In this document: piece after piece, positions 6,891 to 14,072 of the stretch
How the letters are laid out: every line of letters begins with the position of its first letter
Numbering within the stretch: position 1 is the first letter of the stretch
NCBI GenBank assembly: GCA_020639095.1
Contig: JACKHH010000036.1
Location: forward strand, 1-21,682
Source of the DNA: Phycisphaerales bacterium
GTDB lineage: Bacteria > Planctomycetota > Phycisphaerae > UBA1845
Length of the DNA stretch: 21,682 nt
Direction: 5' to 3'
Made by a program: the position numbers and the translations under genes
The notes under the pieces: model-generated
Database searches by the model: none
What the model saw: only the letters and a program-made list of their open reading frames with translations
What the model was told of the DNA's origin: nothing

Positions 6891-8621
6891 ATGAGCGACG
6901 CACCCCGCGAAAACGAAGCGACCCCCATCGAAGGCGCGCAGGCTTCAGCACCTCAACCGGCTGATCACGCTGCACCCGACGCCACCCCACCTGCACCGGC
7001 TGCTGATGCGCCGGACGTGGCTGCGGAGGAACGGGCAGCGGCACGAGCAGCAGCCGAACGTGAAGCGGCGGAAAAGGCTGCTGCTGCCAAGGCAGCCGCT
7101 GCCAAAGAAGCTGCCGCGAAGGAGGCTGCCGCCATCGAGAAAGAGGTGTCAGAAGCCATGTCGGGCATGGCATCTGGCGACCTCGCGGAGATGACGCTGG
7201 GCGCTTCCCCGTCGGCGGAGTCGTCAGATGACGCGGACGACGTCGGCGTGCAGCTTGGCCGCATCGAAGCCATTCATGGCGACGACGTGTTCATCTCGCT
7301 CGGCCAGAAGACGCAGGGTGTGATTTCGAAGAGTCAGTTCACCGCCAAGGAGACGGTCGCGGTCGGCGAACCGGTCGAGGTGGTGGTTGACCGTTACGAT
7401 CGCGAGAACGATCTGCTGATCCTCTCCCGCAAGGGCCGGGCGCGCAACGCCGCCTGGGACCTGCTCAAACCGGGCGACATCGTCGAGGGACGCATCGTCG
7501 GTTTGAATCGCGGCGGATTGGAAGTGCAGCTCAAGGGCATCAAGGCGTTCCTGCCGGCGTCGCAGGTCGACGTGATGCACGTTAAGGATATCTCAATCTT
7601 CCTCAACGAGATGGTGCGTTGCGAGGTTCTGGAAATCGACCGCCGCGGCAAGAGCCTCACCGTCAGTCGGCGGAAGATCCTTGAAAAGGAACGCGCGGAA
7701 AAACGCGACGAACTGGTCAAGGAACTCGAAGTCGGCCAGGTGCGCAAAGGCGTCGTGGGTAACCTCACCGACTTTGGCGCGTTCGTTGATCTTGGCGGTG
7801 TGGACGGATTGATCCACATCAGCGACCTGAGTCACAAGCAGGTGAAGCGCCCCGCCGATGTCGTCAAGACCGGCGATGTCGTCGAGGTGAAGGTGCTCAA
7901 GATTCAGGACGACAAGGGCAAGCAGCGGATTTCGCTCGGCTTGAAGCAGACGCAGCCCGATCCGTGGACGAACGTCGAAAATCGTTTCGCGGTTGGCTCG
8001 ACGCATCGCGTGCGCGTGGTGCGCCTCGCGGATTTCGGTGCGTTCGCCGAGTTGGAAGAAGGCGTCGAAGGCCTGATCCCGATCAGCGAGATGTCGTATT
8101 CGCGCATCGGCAAGCCTTCGGAAGTCGTCGAAGTCGGGCAGACGGTTGACGCTTGTGTGTTGCGCGTCGAGCCGAACAAGCATCGCATCGCGCTGAGCAT
8201 CAAACAGGCACAACCCGATCCGTGGGCGGAAGTCATCGAAGGCTACACGCCCGACTCGATGGTCGACGGCAAGGTGACGCGCCTCGCGGACTTCGGCGCG
8301 TTCGTCGAGCTCGCACCGGGCGTCGAGGGCATGATCCACATTTCCGAGCTTTCGGATAAACGCGTGCGTGCGTGCAGCGACGTGGTCAAGGTCGGGCAGG
8401 AAGTCAAAGCCCGCGTGGTCAAAGTCGATCCGCAGAATCGCCGCATCGGCTTGTCGCTGAAGCCCGCGGGCGGCAAAGACGCAGTAGCCGCGGAGGCCAT
8501 CGACTTCGGGAAGTCGAAGAAGCCGAAGAAGAAGGATCGCAAGCTACGCGGCGGACTCTCAAGCGATTGGGACTGGGCGGGCGCCGGACTGAACGACTTG
8601 CACTCCGGCCCGGGCGCGTAG
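6891..8621 (+). CDS. rpsA: Ribosomal protein S1-like RNA-binding protein, five S1 domains
   Basis: This 576-residue protein would bind mRNA at the ribosome and help translation initiation. Five S1 (OB-fold) repeats are visible at about residues 118-182, 194-263, 281-353, 366-439 and 453-525. The last three are canonical (LADFGAFxEL...GxEGxIxISE), while the first two are more divergent, as for the ribosome-binding S1 repeats of known proteins. E. coli S1 has six repeats in 557 residues. Here one repeat fewer is offset by an N-terminal extension of about 115 residues that is Ala/Glu/Lys-rich (about 42-88, probably a charged helix) and then acidic. A short basic tail (about 541-553) precedes the C-terminus. 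The start follows an AAGGA ribosome binding site (6880-6884) by six bases. The gene symbol is given by family, not by proof of orthology. Confidence 0.88.
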   Translation: MSDAPRENEATPIEGAQASAPQPADHAAPDATPPAPAADAPDVAAEERAAARAAAEREAAEKAAAAKAAAAKEAAAKEAAAIEKEVSEAMSGMASGDLAEMTLGASPSAESSDDADDVGVQLGRIEAIHGDDVFISLGQKTQGVISKSQFTAKETVAVGEPVEVVVDRYDRENDLLILSRKGRARNAAWDLLKPGDIVEGRIVGLNRGGLEVQLKGIKAFLPASQVDVMHVKDISIFLNEMVRCEVLEIDRRGKSLTVSRRKILEKERAEKRDELVKELEVGQVRKGVVGNLTDFGAFVDLGGVDGLIHISDLSHKQVKRPADVVKTGDVVEVKVLKIQDDKGKQRISLGLKQTQPDPWTNVENRFAVGSTHRVRVVRLADFGAFAELEEGVEGLIPISEMSYSRIGKPSEVVEVGQTVDACVLRVEPNKHRIALSIKQAQPDPWAEVIEGYTPDSMVDGKVTRLADFGAFVELAPGVEGMIHISELSDKRVRACSDVVKVGQEVKARVVKVDPQNRRIGLSLKPAGGKDAVAAEAIDFGKSKKPKKKDRKLRGGLSSDWDWAGAGLNDLHSGPGA

Positions 8622-8771
8622 CACGAGCACAGGCCGCTGGGTACGACCACAGACGAGCAACGAATCGCTGGCCAAGCGCCGCGATCAGGGATACACTCCA
8701 GGTCTGCCGGGCGGACGCAGGCGACCGGCTTCGGATTTGATCCCTGGCGCTGGAATACCCTTACAAATACC

Positions 8772-9245
8772 GTGAAATTCGCCCTGGTTGACCGCATCGT
8801 GGAGTGTACGCCGCCCGAGAAGCTCGTGGCGATAAAGGCCGTGTCACTGGCGGAGGAGTATCTCGCCGACCACTTCCCCACGTTTCCGGTGCTTCCCGGC
8901 GTGCTGATGCTCGAATCGCTCGCGGAATCCGCGGCTTGGCTGGTGCGGGCGGCGAGCGACTTCAGCCACAGCGTGATCTTGCTAAGCTCCGCTAGAAACG
9001 TTACATATAAAAGCTTCATGAAACCGGGTCACCTGCTCAGAACCGAGGTGACCTGCCGCCGGATGGCGCCCGGTGAGAGCGAATTCCTCGGCACAGGATT
9101 CTGCGAAGAACGCGAAGTGGTCAAAGCGCGTTTCTCGTTGAGGCATTTCAACCTGGTCGAACGCGACGAGGCCCTTGCCGGGGTGGACTCACGAATTATC
9201 ACGCAGGCGCGCGAGCGCTTCGCGCAATTGTGGAACGGATCATAA
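8772..9245 (+). CDS. FabZ-like 3-hydroxyacyl-ACP dehydratase (first copy)
   Basis: This hotdog-fold protein of 157 residues opens the acyl-chain cluster. FabZ enzymes remove water from 3-hydroxyacyl-ACP using a His/Glu pair. The signature DHFPTFPVLPGVLMLE supplies His34 and Glu48 with the normal 14-residue spacing, so it could be active. After the Glu the usual A-M-A-Q is changed to S-L-A-E-S, so the tunnel-lining part differs from housekeeping FabZ. The start is GTG at 8772, supported by alignment of its first residues with the second copy at 9793; no Shine-Dalgarno precedes it. The ACP gene follows after 73 bases. The pairing with a second, diverged FabZ suggests a specialised chain rather than bulk fatty acids. 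An alternative is an ACP-dependent hotdog protein without dehydratase activity. Confidence 0.85.
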   Translation: MKFALVDRIVECTPPEKLVAIKAVSLAEEYLADHFPTFPVLPGVLMLESLAESAAWLVRAASDFSHSVILLSSARNVTYKSFMKPGHLLRTEVTCRRMAPGESEFLGTGFCEEREVVKARFSLRHFNLVERDEALAGVDSRIITQARERFAQLWNGS

Positions 9246-9303
9246 CGGCGGTCTGATCGCAGGCCCGTCGGTTAAGCGCCCGCAACGTTCGGGACGAGGC
9301 AGC

Positions 9304-9309
9304 AGGAGG
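9304..9309 (+). promoter_or_regulatory. Ribosome binding site that fixes the ACP start
   Basis: A consensus AGGAGG ends nine bases before the ATG at 9319. It settles the start of the ACP gene, whose frame stays open upstream to 9175 and would otherwise overlap the preceding dehydratase gene. Confidence 0.85.
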
Positions 9310-9318
9310 CAACGCGTC

Positions 9319-9708
9319 ATGGCGCTCAGTCGTGAAGACATTTTCAGCCGGGTCAAAGAGGTCATGGTGGAAGCGCTCGGTGTCGACGATGACGAAGTCA
9401 CCGAAAGCGCCACGCTCAGCGGCGACCTGGGGGCGGAAAGCATCGACTATCTCGACATCGTCTTCCGTCTGGAACGTGACTTCTCGATCAAGATTCCCCG
9501 CGGGGAACTCTTTCCCGATGAAGTGCTCAACAACCCGGAATACGTCGACAATGGCAAGCTCACGGATGTCGGCTTGAAGAAACTCCAGGAGGCCATGCCG
9601 CACGCCGACCTGTCCGGTTTCGCCAGCGATCCCGACGTGGCGCGCATGCCCGAGTTCTTCACCGTCGGCACGATCGTCAACTACGTCGAACGCAAGCTCG
9701 CCGCCTAG
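9319..9708 (+). CDS. Long acyl carrier protein with internal insertion
   Basis: This ACP has 129 residues, whereas standard ACPs have about 75-80. The phosphopantetheine attachment motif LGAESIDYLDIVFRLE is intact with Ser41, so it should carry acyl chains as thioesters once modified. Helix I (SREDIFSRVKEVMVEALG) and the final helix (TVGTIVNYVERKLAA) are recognisable. Between them, after IPRGEL, lies an insertion of about 45 residues (about 60-108) with the elements NNPEYVDNGKLTDVGLKKLQ and MPHADLSGF. The insertion falls where helix III and its loop would be, so it may create a partner-specific docking surface. The gene sits between two FabZ-like genes and upstream of two ketosynthases, which strongly suggests it is their dedicated carrier. 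No phosphopantetheinyl transferase gene is in the window. Confidence 0.9.
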   Translation: MALSREDIFSRVKEVMVEALGVDDDEVTESATLSGDLGAESIDYLDIVFRLERDFSIKIPRGELFPDEVLNNPEYVDNGKLTDVGLKKLQEAMPHADLSGFASDPDVARMPEFFTVGTIVNYVERKLAA

Positions 9709-9792
9709 GCCCGCACCGAACTTCGCCCGCGCCGTAGGCGTTTTACGCAGGGGTCGTGGCTGCGCCGGCGCGAATCGAAAGCTCCCGTCATC

Positions 9793-10278
9793 ATGCGCTG
9801 GATCTGGATAGACGCATTCACCGAGTTCGTTCCCAAAGAGCGGGCCACCGCCGTCAAGAATGTGACGCTGGCGGAGGAGTACCTGCACGACCACTTTCCC
9901 GGCTACCCCGTGCTCCCGCCTTCGCTGATGATTGAGGGTATGGCCCAGACCGCGGGCATACTCGTGGGCGAGGCTGCGGACTTCCGCGAGAAGGTCATTC
10001 TCGCCAAGATTCGCGTCGCCAGCTTCGACGATTACCCCGTCCCGGGCGATCAGGTCGCCTATCAGGCCGAAATCGAGCACATCGATGAAGCCGCAGCCAG
10101 CATCAACGGGACAATTCTGCGAAATGGCCATAAGATAGGGACCGTATCGCTGATGTTCTCGCATGCGGACCAGGCGACGGTGGACCTCGGCCTGCCGGAG
10201 CACAACTTCGTGTTCAACGATCAGTTCATGGATCTGCTGAACACGTACCGCATCAAGGCCGCGGCCAAACCGGCTTGA
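9793..10278 (+). CDS. FabZ-like 3-hydroxyacyl-ACP dehydratase (second copy)
   Basis: This second hotdog-fold protein of 161 residues is clearly homologous to the product of 8772-9245; the shared LAEEYL-x-DHFP-x-x-PVLP segment falls at the same residue numbers. The catalytic pair His34 and Glu48 is retained, and the MIEGMAQTAG stretch is closer to classical FabZ than the first copy. One oddity is VLPPSLMIE: Pro43 replaces the near-invariant Gly of PGVLxxE at the start of the active-site helix. The two proteins could form a hetero-oligomer or act on different chain lengths. The start at ATG 9793 fits the homologous N-terminus, though the Shine-Dalgarno is weak. The gene follows the ACP by 84 bases; a repeat element separates it from the ketosynthase pair. 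Confidence 0.87.
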   Translation: MRWIWIDAFTEFVPKERATAVKNVTLAEEYLHDHFPGYPVLPPSLMIEGMAQTAGILVGEAADFREKVILAKIRVASFDDYPVPGDQVAYQAEIEHIDEAAASINGTILRNGHKIGTVSLMFSHADQATVDLGLPEHNFVFNDQFMDLLNTYRIKAAAKPA

Positions 10279-10338
10279 TTGAATGGCTAACGTTTCGCAG
10301 CCCGGGCGATCAACATCACAGGAAATGGATGCGTTGAT

Positions 10339-10428
10339 TTGTGGTACCGGCATCTTGTCGTCGTGCAGGCATCCAGCCTGCACACGATTGCCAAGGGGCC
10401 CATGCAGGCTGGATGCCTGAACCACAAC
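10339..10428. repeat. REPIN-like element of inverted palindromes
   Basis: Two inverted copies of a 17-base core (CAGGCATCCAGCCTGCA at 10366-10382 and its exact complement at 10403-10419) flank a 20-base spacer. Each core is itself a hairpin: GTGCAGGC and GCCTGCAC around ATCCA in the left copy. The outer ends carry TTGTGGT (from 10339) and ACCACAA (to about 10427), as in the palindrome at 4758-4788. The element interrupts the acyl cluster between the second dehydratase and the first ketosynthase, so it could lower expression of the distal genes or stabilise the proximal mRNA. Confidence 0.85.
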
Positions 10429-10473
10429 GACTTCTGCGAACGGTACAAGCCCAGGCAAATGGGGGCTGAATAG

Positions 10474-11814
10474 ATGCACAACGAAAAGCGGGTGGTGATA
10501 ACTGGTTGCGGCGTGGCGACACCGCTGGGCATCGGAATCGATGCGCTCTGGGAAGGGCTGATCAACCGCGCGTGCGGGATCAAACCCATCGCTGCCTACG
10601 ACGCAAGCGGATTCAAATCGACACTGGGAGCCGAGGTGCCCGACTACAAAATGGGCGACTACGTTCCCAAGAATTACCGCAAGAGCACCAAGGTGATGGC
10701 GCGCGATATCGAACTCGCCGTCGTCTCCGCGTACCACGCGGTCAAGCACGCCAACCTGATCACCAAGTGCCTCATCGCACGCGACGAAGCCACCGGCGAA
10801 CCATCGGTTGATTCAACGCGTTTCGGCGCGAACATCGGAGCCGGTTTGATCTGCGCCGATTTGCAGGAACTTTCCGGCGCGTTGCAAACCTCCGGTGATC
10901 ACGCGACCGGCGATTTCGATCTTCAGAAATGGGGCGAGGACGGCATGACCCACCTCACCCCGCTGTGGTTGCTCAAGTTCTTGCCGAACATGCTCGGCTG
11001 CCATGTGACCATCGTGCACGACGCGCAAGCGCCGTCGAACACGATCACCTGCGGCGAAGCCAGCAGCCATCTCGCGGTCGGCGAAGCGTATCGCACGATC
11101 GCGCGCGGATCAGCCGATGTCTGCATCTGCGGCGGGGCTGAAAGCAAGATGAACCCGATGAGCGTCATGCGTCAGGAACTCGCCGGACGATTGGTCGAGG
11201 GGCGCGACGCCGATCCGGCAACCGCGTGCAAACCGTTCGACACCTCCGCGAATGGGATGGTCGCGGGCGAAGGTGGCGGGTTGCTCATCCTTGAGGAATT
11301 GGAATTTGCCAAGAAGCGCGGCGCTCGCATCCTGGCGGAGGTGACCGGATTCGGCGCCGCCACCAGCATCTCAAGCTGGCACGAACCGGAAAGCGACGGC
11401 GCGGGCATGACGCTCGCGATCGGCAACGCCCTGAAAGACGCGGGCCTGAAACCCGAGAGCGTCGATCTGATCACCACGTTTTCCACCGGCATCAACGCAT
11501 ACGATGACGCGGAAGCCGCCTCGCTCAAGACCGTGTTCGGCGAGCGTGAAGGCGTGCCCGCGATCGCACTCAAGGGCGTCCTCGGCAACAGCGGCGCGGG
11601 TGCGGGTGCCATCGACCTAGCCGCAACCGTCATGGCGCTGCACCACAACACGCTGCCGCCGTCCGCAAACACCGCGAGCCCGTCAACCGGCGGACTGCTC
11701 CGCTTCGCGCAGGACGAACCGGTCGACGTGAAGGTCACGACTGCCGTCAGCTACGCGTATGCCTTGAGCGGTTCGCAAAACGCAGCCATCGTCATTCGCA
11801 AATTCGAGGGATAA
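10474..11814 (+). CDS. Degenerate beta-ketoacyl synthase, chain-length-factor-like
   Basis: This thiolase-fold protein of 446 residues has the overall form of FabF (VVITGCGVATPLG at the N-terminus, GMVAGEGGGLLILEE in the middle). Aligned with the intact neighbour at 11819, the first catalytic His is Phe336 (ITTFSTG in place of INAHGTS) and the second is Asn372 (LGNSGAGAG in place of LGHLIAAAG), both in gap-free stretches. Around the nucleophile it reads NTITCGEASSH against NTLTACAASTQ. Cys193 is shifted by one position, and Gly194 or Glu195 falls at the nucleophile site depending on where a one-residue gap is placed. Condensation is therefore unlikely. As in type II polyketide systems, it probably pairs with the active synthase and sets chain length or stability. 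A GGGGG stretch (10461-10465) may serve as ribosome binding site. The frame is intact, so I do not call it a pseudogene. Confidence 0.85.
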   Translation: MHNEKRVVITGCGVATPLGIGIDALWEGLINRACGIKPIAAYDASGFKSTLGAEVPDYKMGDYVPKNYRKSTKVMARDIELAVVSAYHAVKHANLITKCLIARDEATGEPSVDSTRFGANIGAGLICADLQELSGALQTSGDHATGDFDLQKWGEDGMTHLTPLWLLKFLPNMLGCHVTIVHDAQAPSNTITCGEASSHLAVGEAYRTIARGSADVCICGGAESKMNPMSVMRQELAGRLVEGRDADPATACKPFDTSANGMVAGEGGGLLILEELEFAKKRGARILAEVTGFGAATSISSWHEPESDGAGMTLAIGNALKDAGLKPESVDLITTFSTGINAYDDAEAASLKTVFGEREGVPAIALKGVLGNSGAGAGAIDLAATVMALHHNTLPPSANTASPSTGGLLRFAQDEPVDVKVTTAVSYAYALSGSQNAAIVIRKFEG

Positions 11815-11818
11815 ACTC

Positions 11819-13123
11819 GTGCGCAAGAGAATCGTCATCACCGGAATGGGTTGGATCACGCCGCTAGGTTGCGAAATCGAGCAGGTGTGGAAGCGCTTGC
11901 TCGCGGGCGACAGCGGCATGGCGCCGACGACGCACTTCGACGCGTCGAAGTTTCCCACGACGTTTTCATCGCAGGTGAAGGATGACTTCGACCTCGCGAA
12001 GATCGTCGGCGACGACGCTGCCAAGCGGCACGCCACCGCGAGTCTCAATTCGCGTTTCGCCCTGGGCGCAGCCACCAACGCGTGGCGCTGCGCCGGGTTT
12101 GATACCGCGCCACCGTCGGACATGACCCGCGTTGGGATTTACCTGGGCGGTGGCGAAGGTCCGCTCGACTTCTTCGCATGTGCTGCCGCTGCGGTTTGCG
12201 GTTGGGAGGCTGAAGAACGCAAGCTCAACACCGTCACCTGGGCGAAGGTCGCGCGCGAACGGCTCAACGACATGCGCGAGATCGAGCAGGAACCGAACCA
12301 GGCGGCGAGCCACATCGCCTGCCATCTCGGTGTGCGCGGGCCCAGCATGAACACGCTTACCGCGTGCGCCGCGAGCACGCAGGCGATCGGCGAAGCCATG
12401 TGCATCATTCGCCGCGGCGATGCTGACGTGATGATCTCCGGCGGCACGCACAGCATGATCCATCCGCTGGGCGTCACCGGGTTCAACCGGCTGACCGCGC
12501 TCTCGACGCGCAACGACGACTACGCGACGGCGTCGCGGCCGTTCGATCGCACGCGTGACGGCTTCGTGCTCGGCGAAGGGGCTGCCATGGTCGTCCTGGA
12601 AAGCTTGGAACATGCGCAGGCACGCGGCGCGACGATTCTTGCGGAAGTCGCGGGCTATGGATCAACGGCAGACGCGTTCCGCATCACCGATATCCACGAG
12701 GATGGCCGGGGTGCGATCGCGGCCATGAAGCAGGCCATCGAGGACGCGGGCCTCACGCCAAGCGACATCGACTACATCAACGCGCACGGAACGAGCACCG
12801 AAGAGAACGACAAAATCGAAACGCTTGCCATCCGCAAACTCTTCACCGAGGGCGGCAAGACGGCGCCACCGATCAGCAGCGTGAAAAGCATGCTGGGCCA
12901 CCTCATCGCAGCCGCGGGCGCGACGGAACTCATCACCTGCGTGCTCGCCCTGCGCGACGGAATCATCCCCCCCACCATGCACTACCAGAACCCGGACCCG
13001 AATTGCGAACTGGACTACGTCCCCAACGAACCCAGAAAAGCCGACCTCAAAACCGCGCTCTCAAACAGCTTCGGCTTCGGCGGCCAGAACGACACGCTGG
13101 TGGTTCGCAAGTTCGTAGCGTAA
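11819..13123 (+). CDS. Beta-ketoacyl-ACP synthase (FabF-type), catalytically intact
   Basis: This condensing enzyme of 434 residues extends acyl chains on ACP with malonyl-ACP. The full triad is visible: nucleophile Cys183 (LTACAAST), His323 (NAHGTST) and His361 (SMLGHLIAAAGA). The glycine-rich GFVLGEGAAMVVLE segment and the C-terminal NSFGFGGQND are typical of KAS II/FabF, and the length is slightly above the usual 410-415. It starts with GTG at 11819, four bases after the stop of the degenerate synthase, and GAGGG at 11806-11810 serves as ribosome binding site within that gene's end. Such tight coupling fits equal production of two subunits. It is more likely a specialised partner of the cluster's ACP than the housekeeping FabF, since no other fatty-acid core genes are beside it. 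Confidence 0.92.
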   Translation: MRKRIVITGMGWITPLGCEIEQVWKRLLAGDSGMAPTTHFDASKFPTTFSSQVKDDFDLAKIVGDDAAKRHATASLNSRFALGAATNAWRCAGFDTAPPSDMTRVGIYLGGGEGPLDFFACAAAAVCGWEAEERKLNTVTWAKVARERLNDMREIEQEPNQAASHIACHLGVRGPSMNTLTACAASTQAIGEAMCIIRRGDADVMISGGTHSMIHPLGVTGFNRLTALSTRNDDYATASRPFDRTRDGFVLGEGAAMVVLESLEHAQARGATILAEVAGYGSTADAFRITDIHEDGRGAIAAMKQAIEDAGLTPSDIDYINAHGTSTEENDKIETLAIRKLFTEGGKTAPPISSVKSMLGHLIAAAGATELITCVLALRDGIIPPTMHYQNPDPNCELDYVPNEPRKADLKTALSNSFGFGGQNDTLVVRKFVA

Positions 13124-13127
13124 GAAA

Positions 13128-13197
13128 TGTAGGGTGGGCACTGCCCACCAAGACACATCGACGCACGCCCGGACTGGTGGGCAATGCCCACCCTACA
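13128..13197. repeat. Double-palindrome inverted repeat
   Basis: Two 23-base arms (13128-13150 and 13175-13197) match as inverted copies at 22 of 23 positions. Each arm contains its own palindrome (GGTGGGCA and TGCCCACC). The outer ends are TGTAGGG and CCCTACA. It starts five bases after the ketosynthase stop, in the convergent space before the uracil-DNA glycosylase gene. It may act as a bidirectional transcript end, but there is no T-run. The sequence is unrelated to the other palindromes of the window. Confidence 0.88.
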
Positions 13198-13229
13198 ACG
13201 CACGTACCAAAAATCCCAACCAAGCAGTC

Positions 13230-13256
13230 CTTGGCGTCTTAGCGCCTTGGCGGTTC
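13230..13256. repeat. Short dispersed motif with TTGGCG units
   Basis: The stretch contains TTGGCG twice, around TCTTAGCGCC, and ends with GGTTC. Similar phrases recur between genes in other environmental bacterial genomes that I recall, so it may be part of a dispersed family. Its GGCGGTT (13249-13255) can pair with AACCGCC (13271-13277) across the end of the uracil-DNA glycosylase gene, giving a weak hairpin in the convergent region. It occurs only once in this window. Confidence 0.35.
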
Positions 13257-13268
13257 AAAACAAAGTGA

Positions 13269-14042
13269 TCAACCGCCCTGCGGAAGCGGCAACCCAAGTC
13301 GAGCCATCACCATTTGAAGATCCTTCCAGGCTTTGACCTTCTCGTTCGGGCTCCGCAGCAGATACGCCGGGTGATATGTCGGCATCAAGGGAATCGTGCG
13401 CACGTCGCCCAAGGGATCGCGCAGCTTGAAATCGTGAAACTGACCGCGAAGCCGGCTGATGCCCGTCGTCGTATCCAGCAGCGTTTTCGACGCGGGCGAA
13501 CCGAGCGCGACGATAATCTCCGGTTCGATCACGCGAAGCTGTTCGTACAAGTACGGACTGCACGCCATGATCTCATCAGCCGCGGGGTCGCGATTGTTCG
13601 GCGGGCGGCACTTCACGATGTTGCAGATGTACACGTCGTCGCGGCGCAGGCCCATCGCGATGATCATGCGTGTGAGCAACTGCCCTGCTTTCCCGACAAA
13701 GGGAATTCCCTGGCGGTCTTCCTCGAAGCCCGGCCCCTCACCGACAAACACCAGCCGGGCCTCCGCACTGCCCACGCCGAAGACCGTGTTGTTGCGCCCC
13801 TCGCAAAGGCGACACTTGCGGCAGCCCTTCACCTGCTCAAGATCGAGCACTTCCAGGCGACCGGCTTTATCGGTCGGCGCCACCGCGTTCGACGTTGCCG
13901 CTGAGCCCGCGTTCGCCCGAGCCGGCGTGCGTCGAGCAGCCGCCAGCACCGCGCGCGGAACCGGCAACTCGCTCAGACCGAAGTAACGATCCGTCGCAAA
14001 GAACTGCGCCACCGCGTCCGCAATCTCACCCGCCACAAGCAT
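13269..14042 (-). CDS. Family 4 uracil-DNA glycosylase (iron-sulfur type)
   Basis: This DNA-repair enzyme of about 257 residues removes uracil arising from cytosine deamination. The four cluster cysteines Cys74, Cys77, Cys145 and Cys161 have the family spacing (C-x2-C, 67 residues, C, 15 residues, C), so a 4Fe-4S cluster is expected. Motif A is GEGPGFEEDRQGIPFVG (101-117) and motif B contains the HPA triad at His224 (MPTYHPAYLL). About 60 N-terminal residues before the cluster domain are Ala-rich and variable. The ATG at 14042 directly abuts a GAGGG, while a GTG two codons further in has ideal spacing and may be the true start. The gene is divergent from the hydrolase with only about 30 bases between them and convergent with the acyl cluster. 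Confidence 0.92.
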   Translation of the reverse strand: MLVAGEIADAVAQFFATDRYFGLSELPVPRAVLAAARRTPARANAGSAATSNAVAPTDKAGRLEVLDLEQVKGCRKCRLCEGRNNTVFGVGSAEARLVFVGEGPGFEEDRQGIPFVGKAGQLLTRMIIAMGLRRDDVYICNIVKCRPPNNRDPAADEIMACSPYLYEQLRVIEPEIIVALGSPASKTLLDTTTGISRLRGQFHDFKLRDPLGDVRTIPLMPTYHPAYLLRSPNEKVKAWKDLQMVMARLGLPLPQGG

Positions 14043-14047
14043 CCCTC
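14043..14047 (-). promoter_or_regulatory. Ribosome binding site bearing on the uracil-DNA glycosylase start
   Basis: GAGGG, read on the minus strand, touches the ATG at 14042 with no spacer but lies six bases before the in-frame GTG at 14036-14034. The spacing favours the GTG as start. The product would lose only two residues, so the annotation is little affected. Confidence 0.5.
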
Positions 14048-14072
14048 ATAACGACGCGTTCAACCGGTCGAC

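Noticed and set aside
9199..10749. 516-residue open frame on the minus strand across the ACP and second dehydratase genes
   Set aside because: It is antisense to well-supported genes, its sequence is rich in His, Arg and Gly without any family motif, and it has no ribosome binding site; it is a shadow caused by high GC.
10474..11814. Possibility that the degenerate ketosynthase is a decaying pseudogene
   Set aside because: The full-length frame is intact, structural glycines and fold motifs are kept, and the gene is tightly spaced to its active partner; loss of catalysis fits a chain-length-factor role better.
13128..13197. Classical rho-independent terminator
   Set aside because: The stems are strong but no run of T follows on either strand, so I report it as a repeat that may influence transcript ends.
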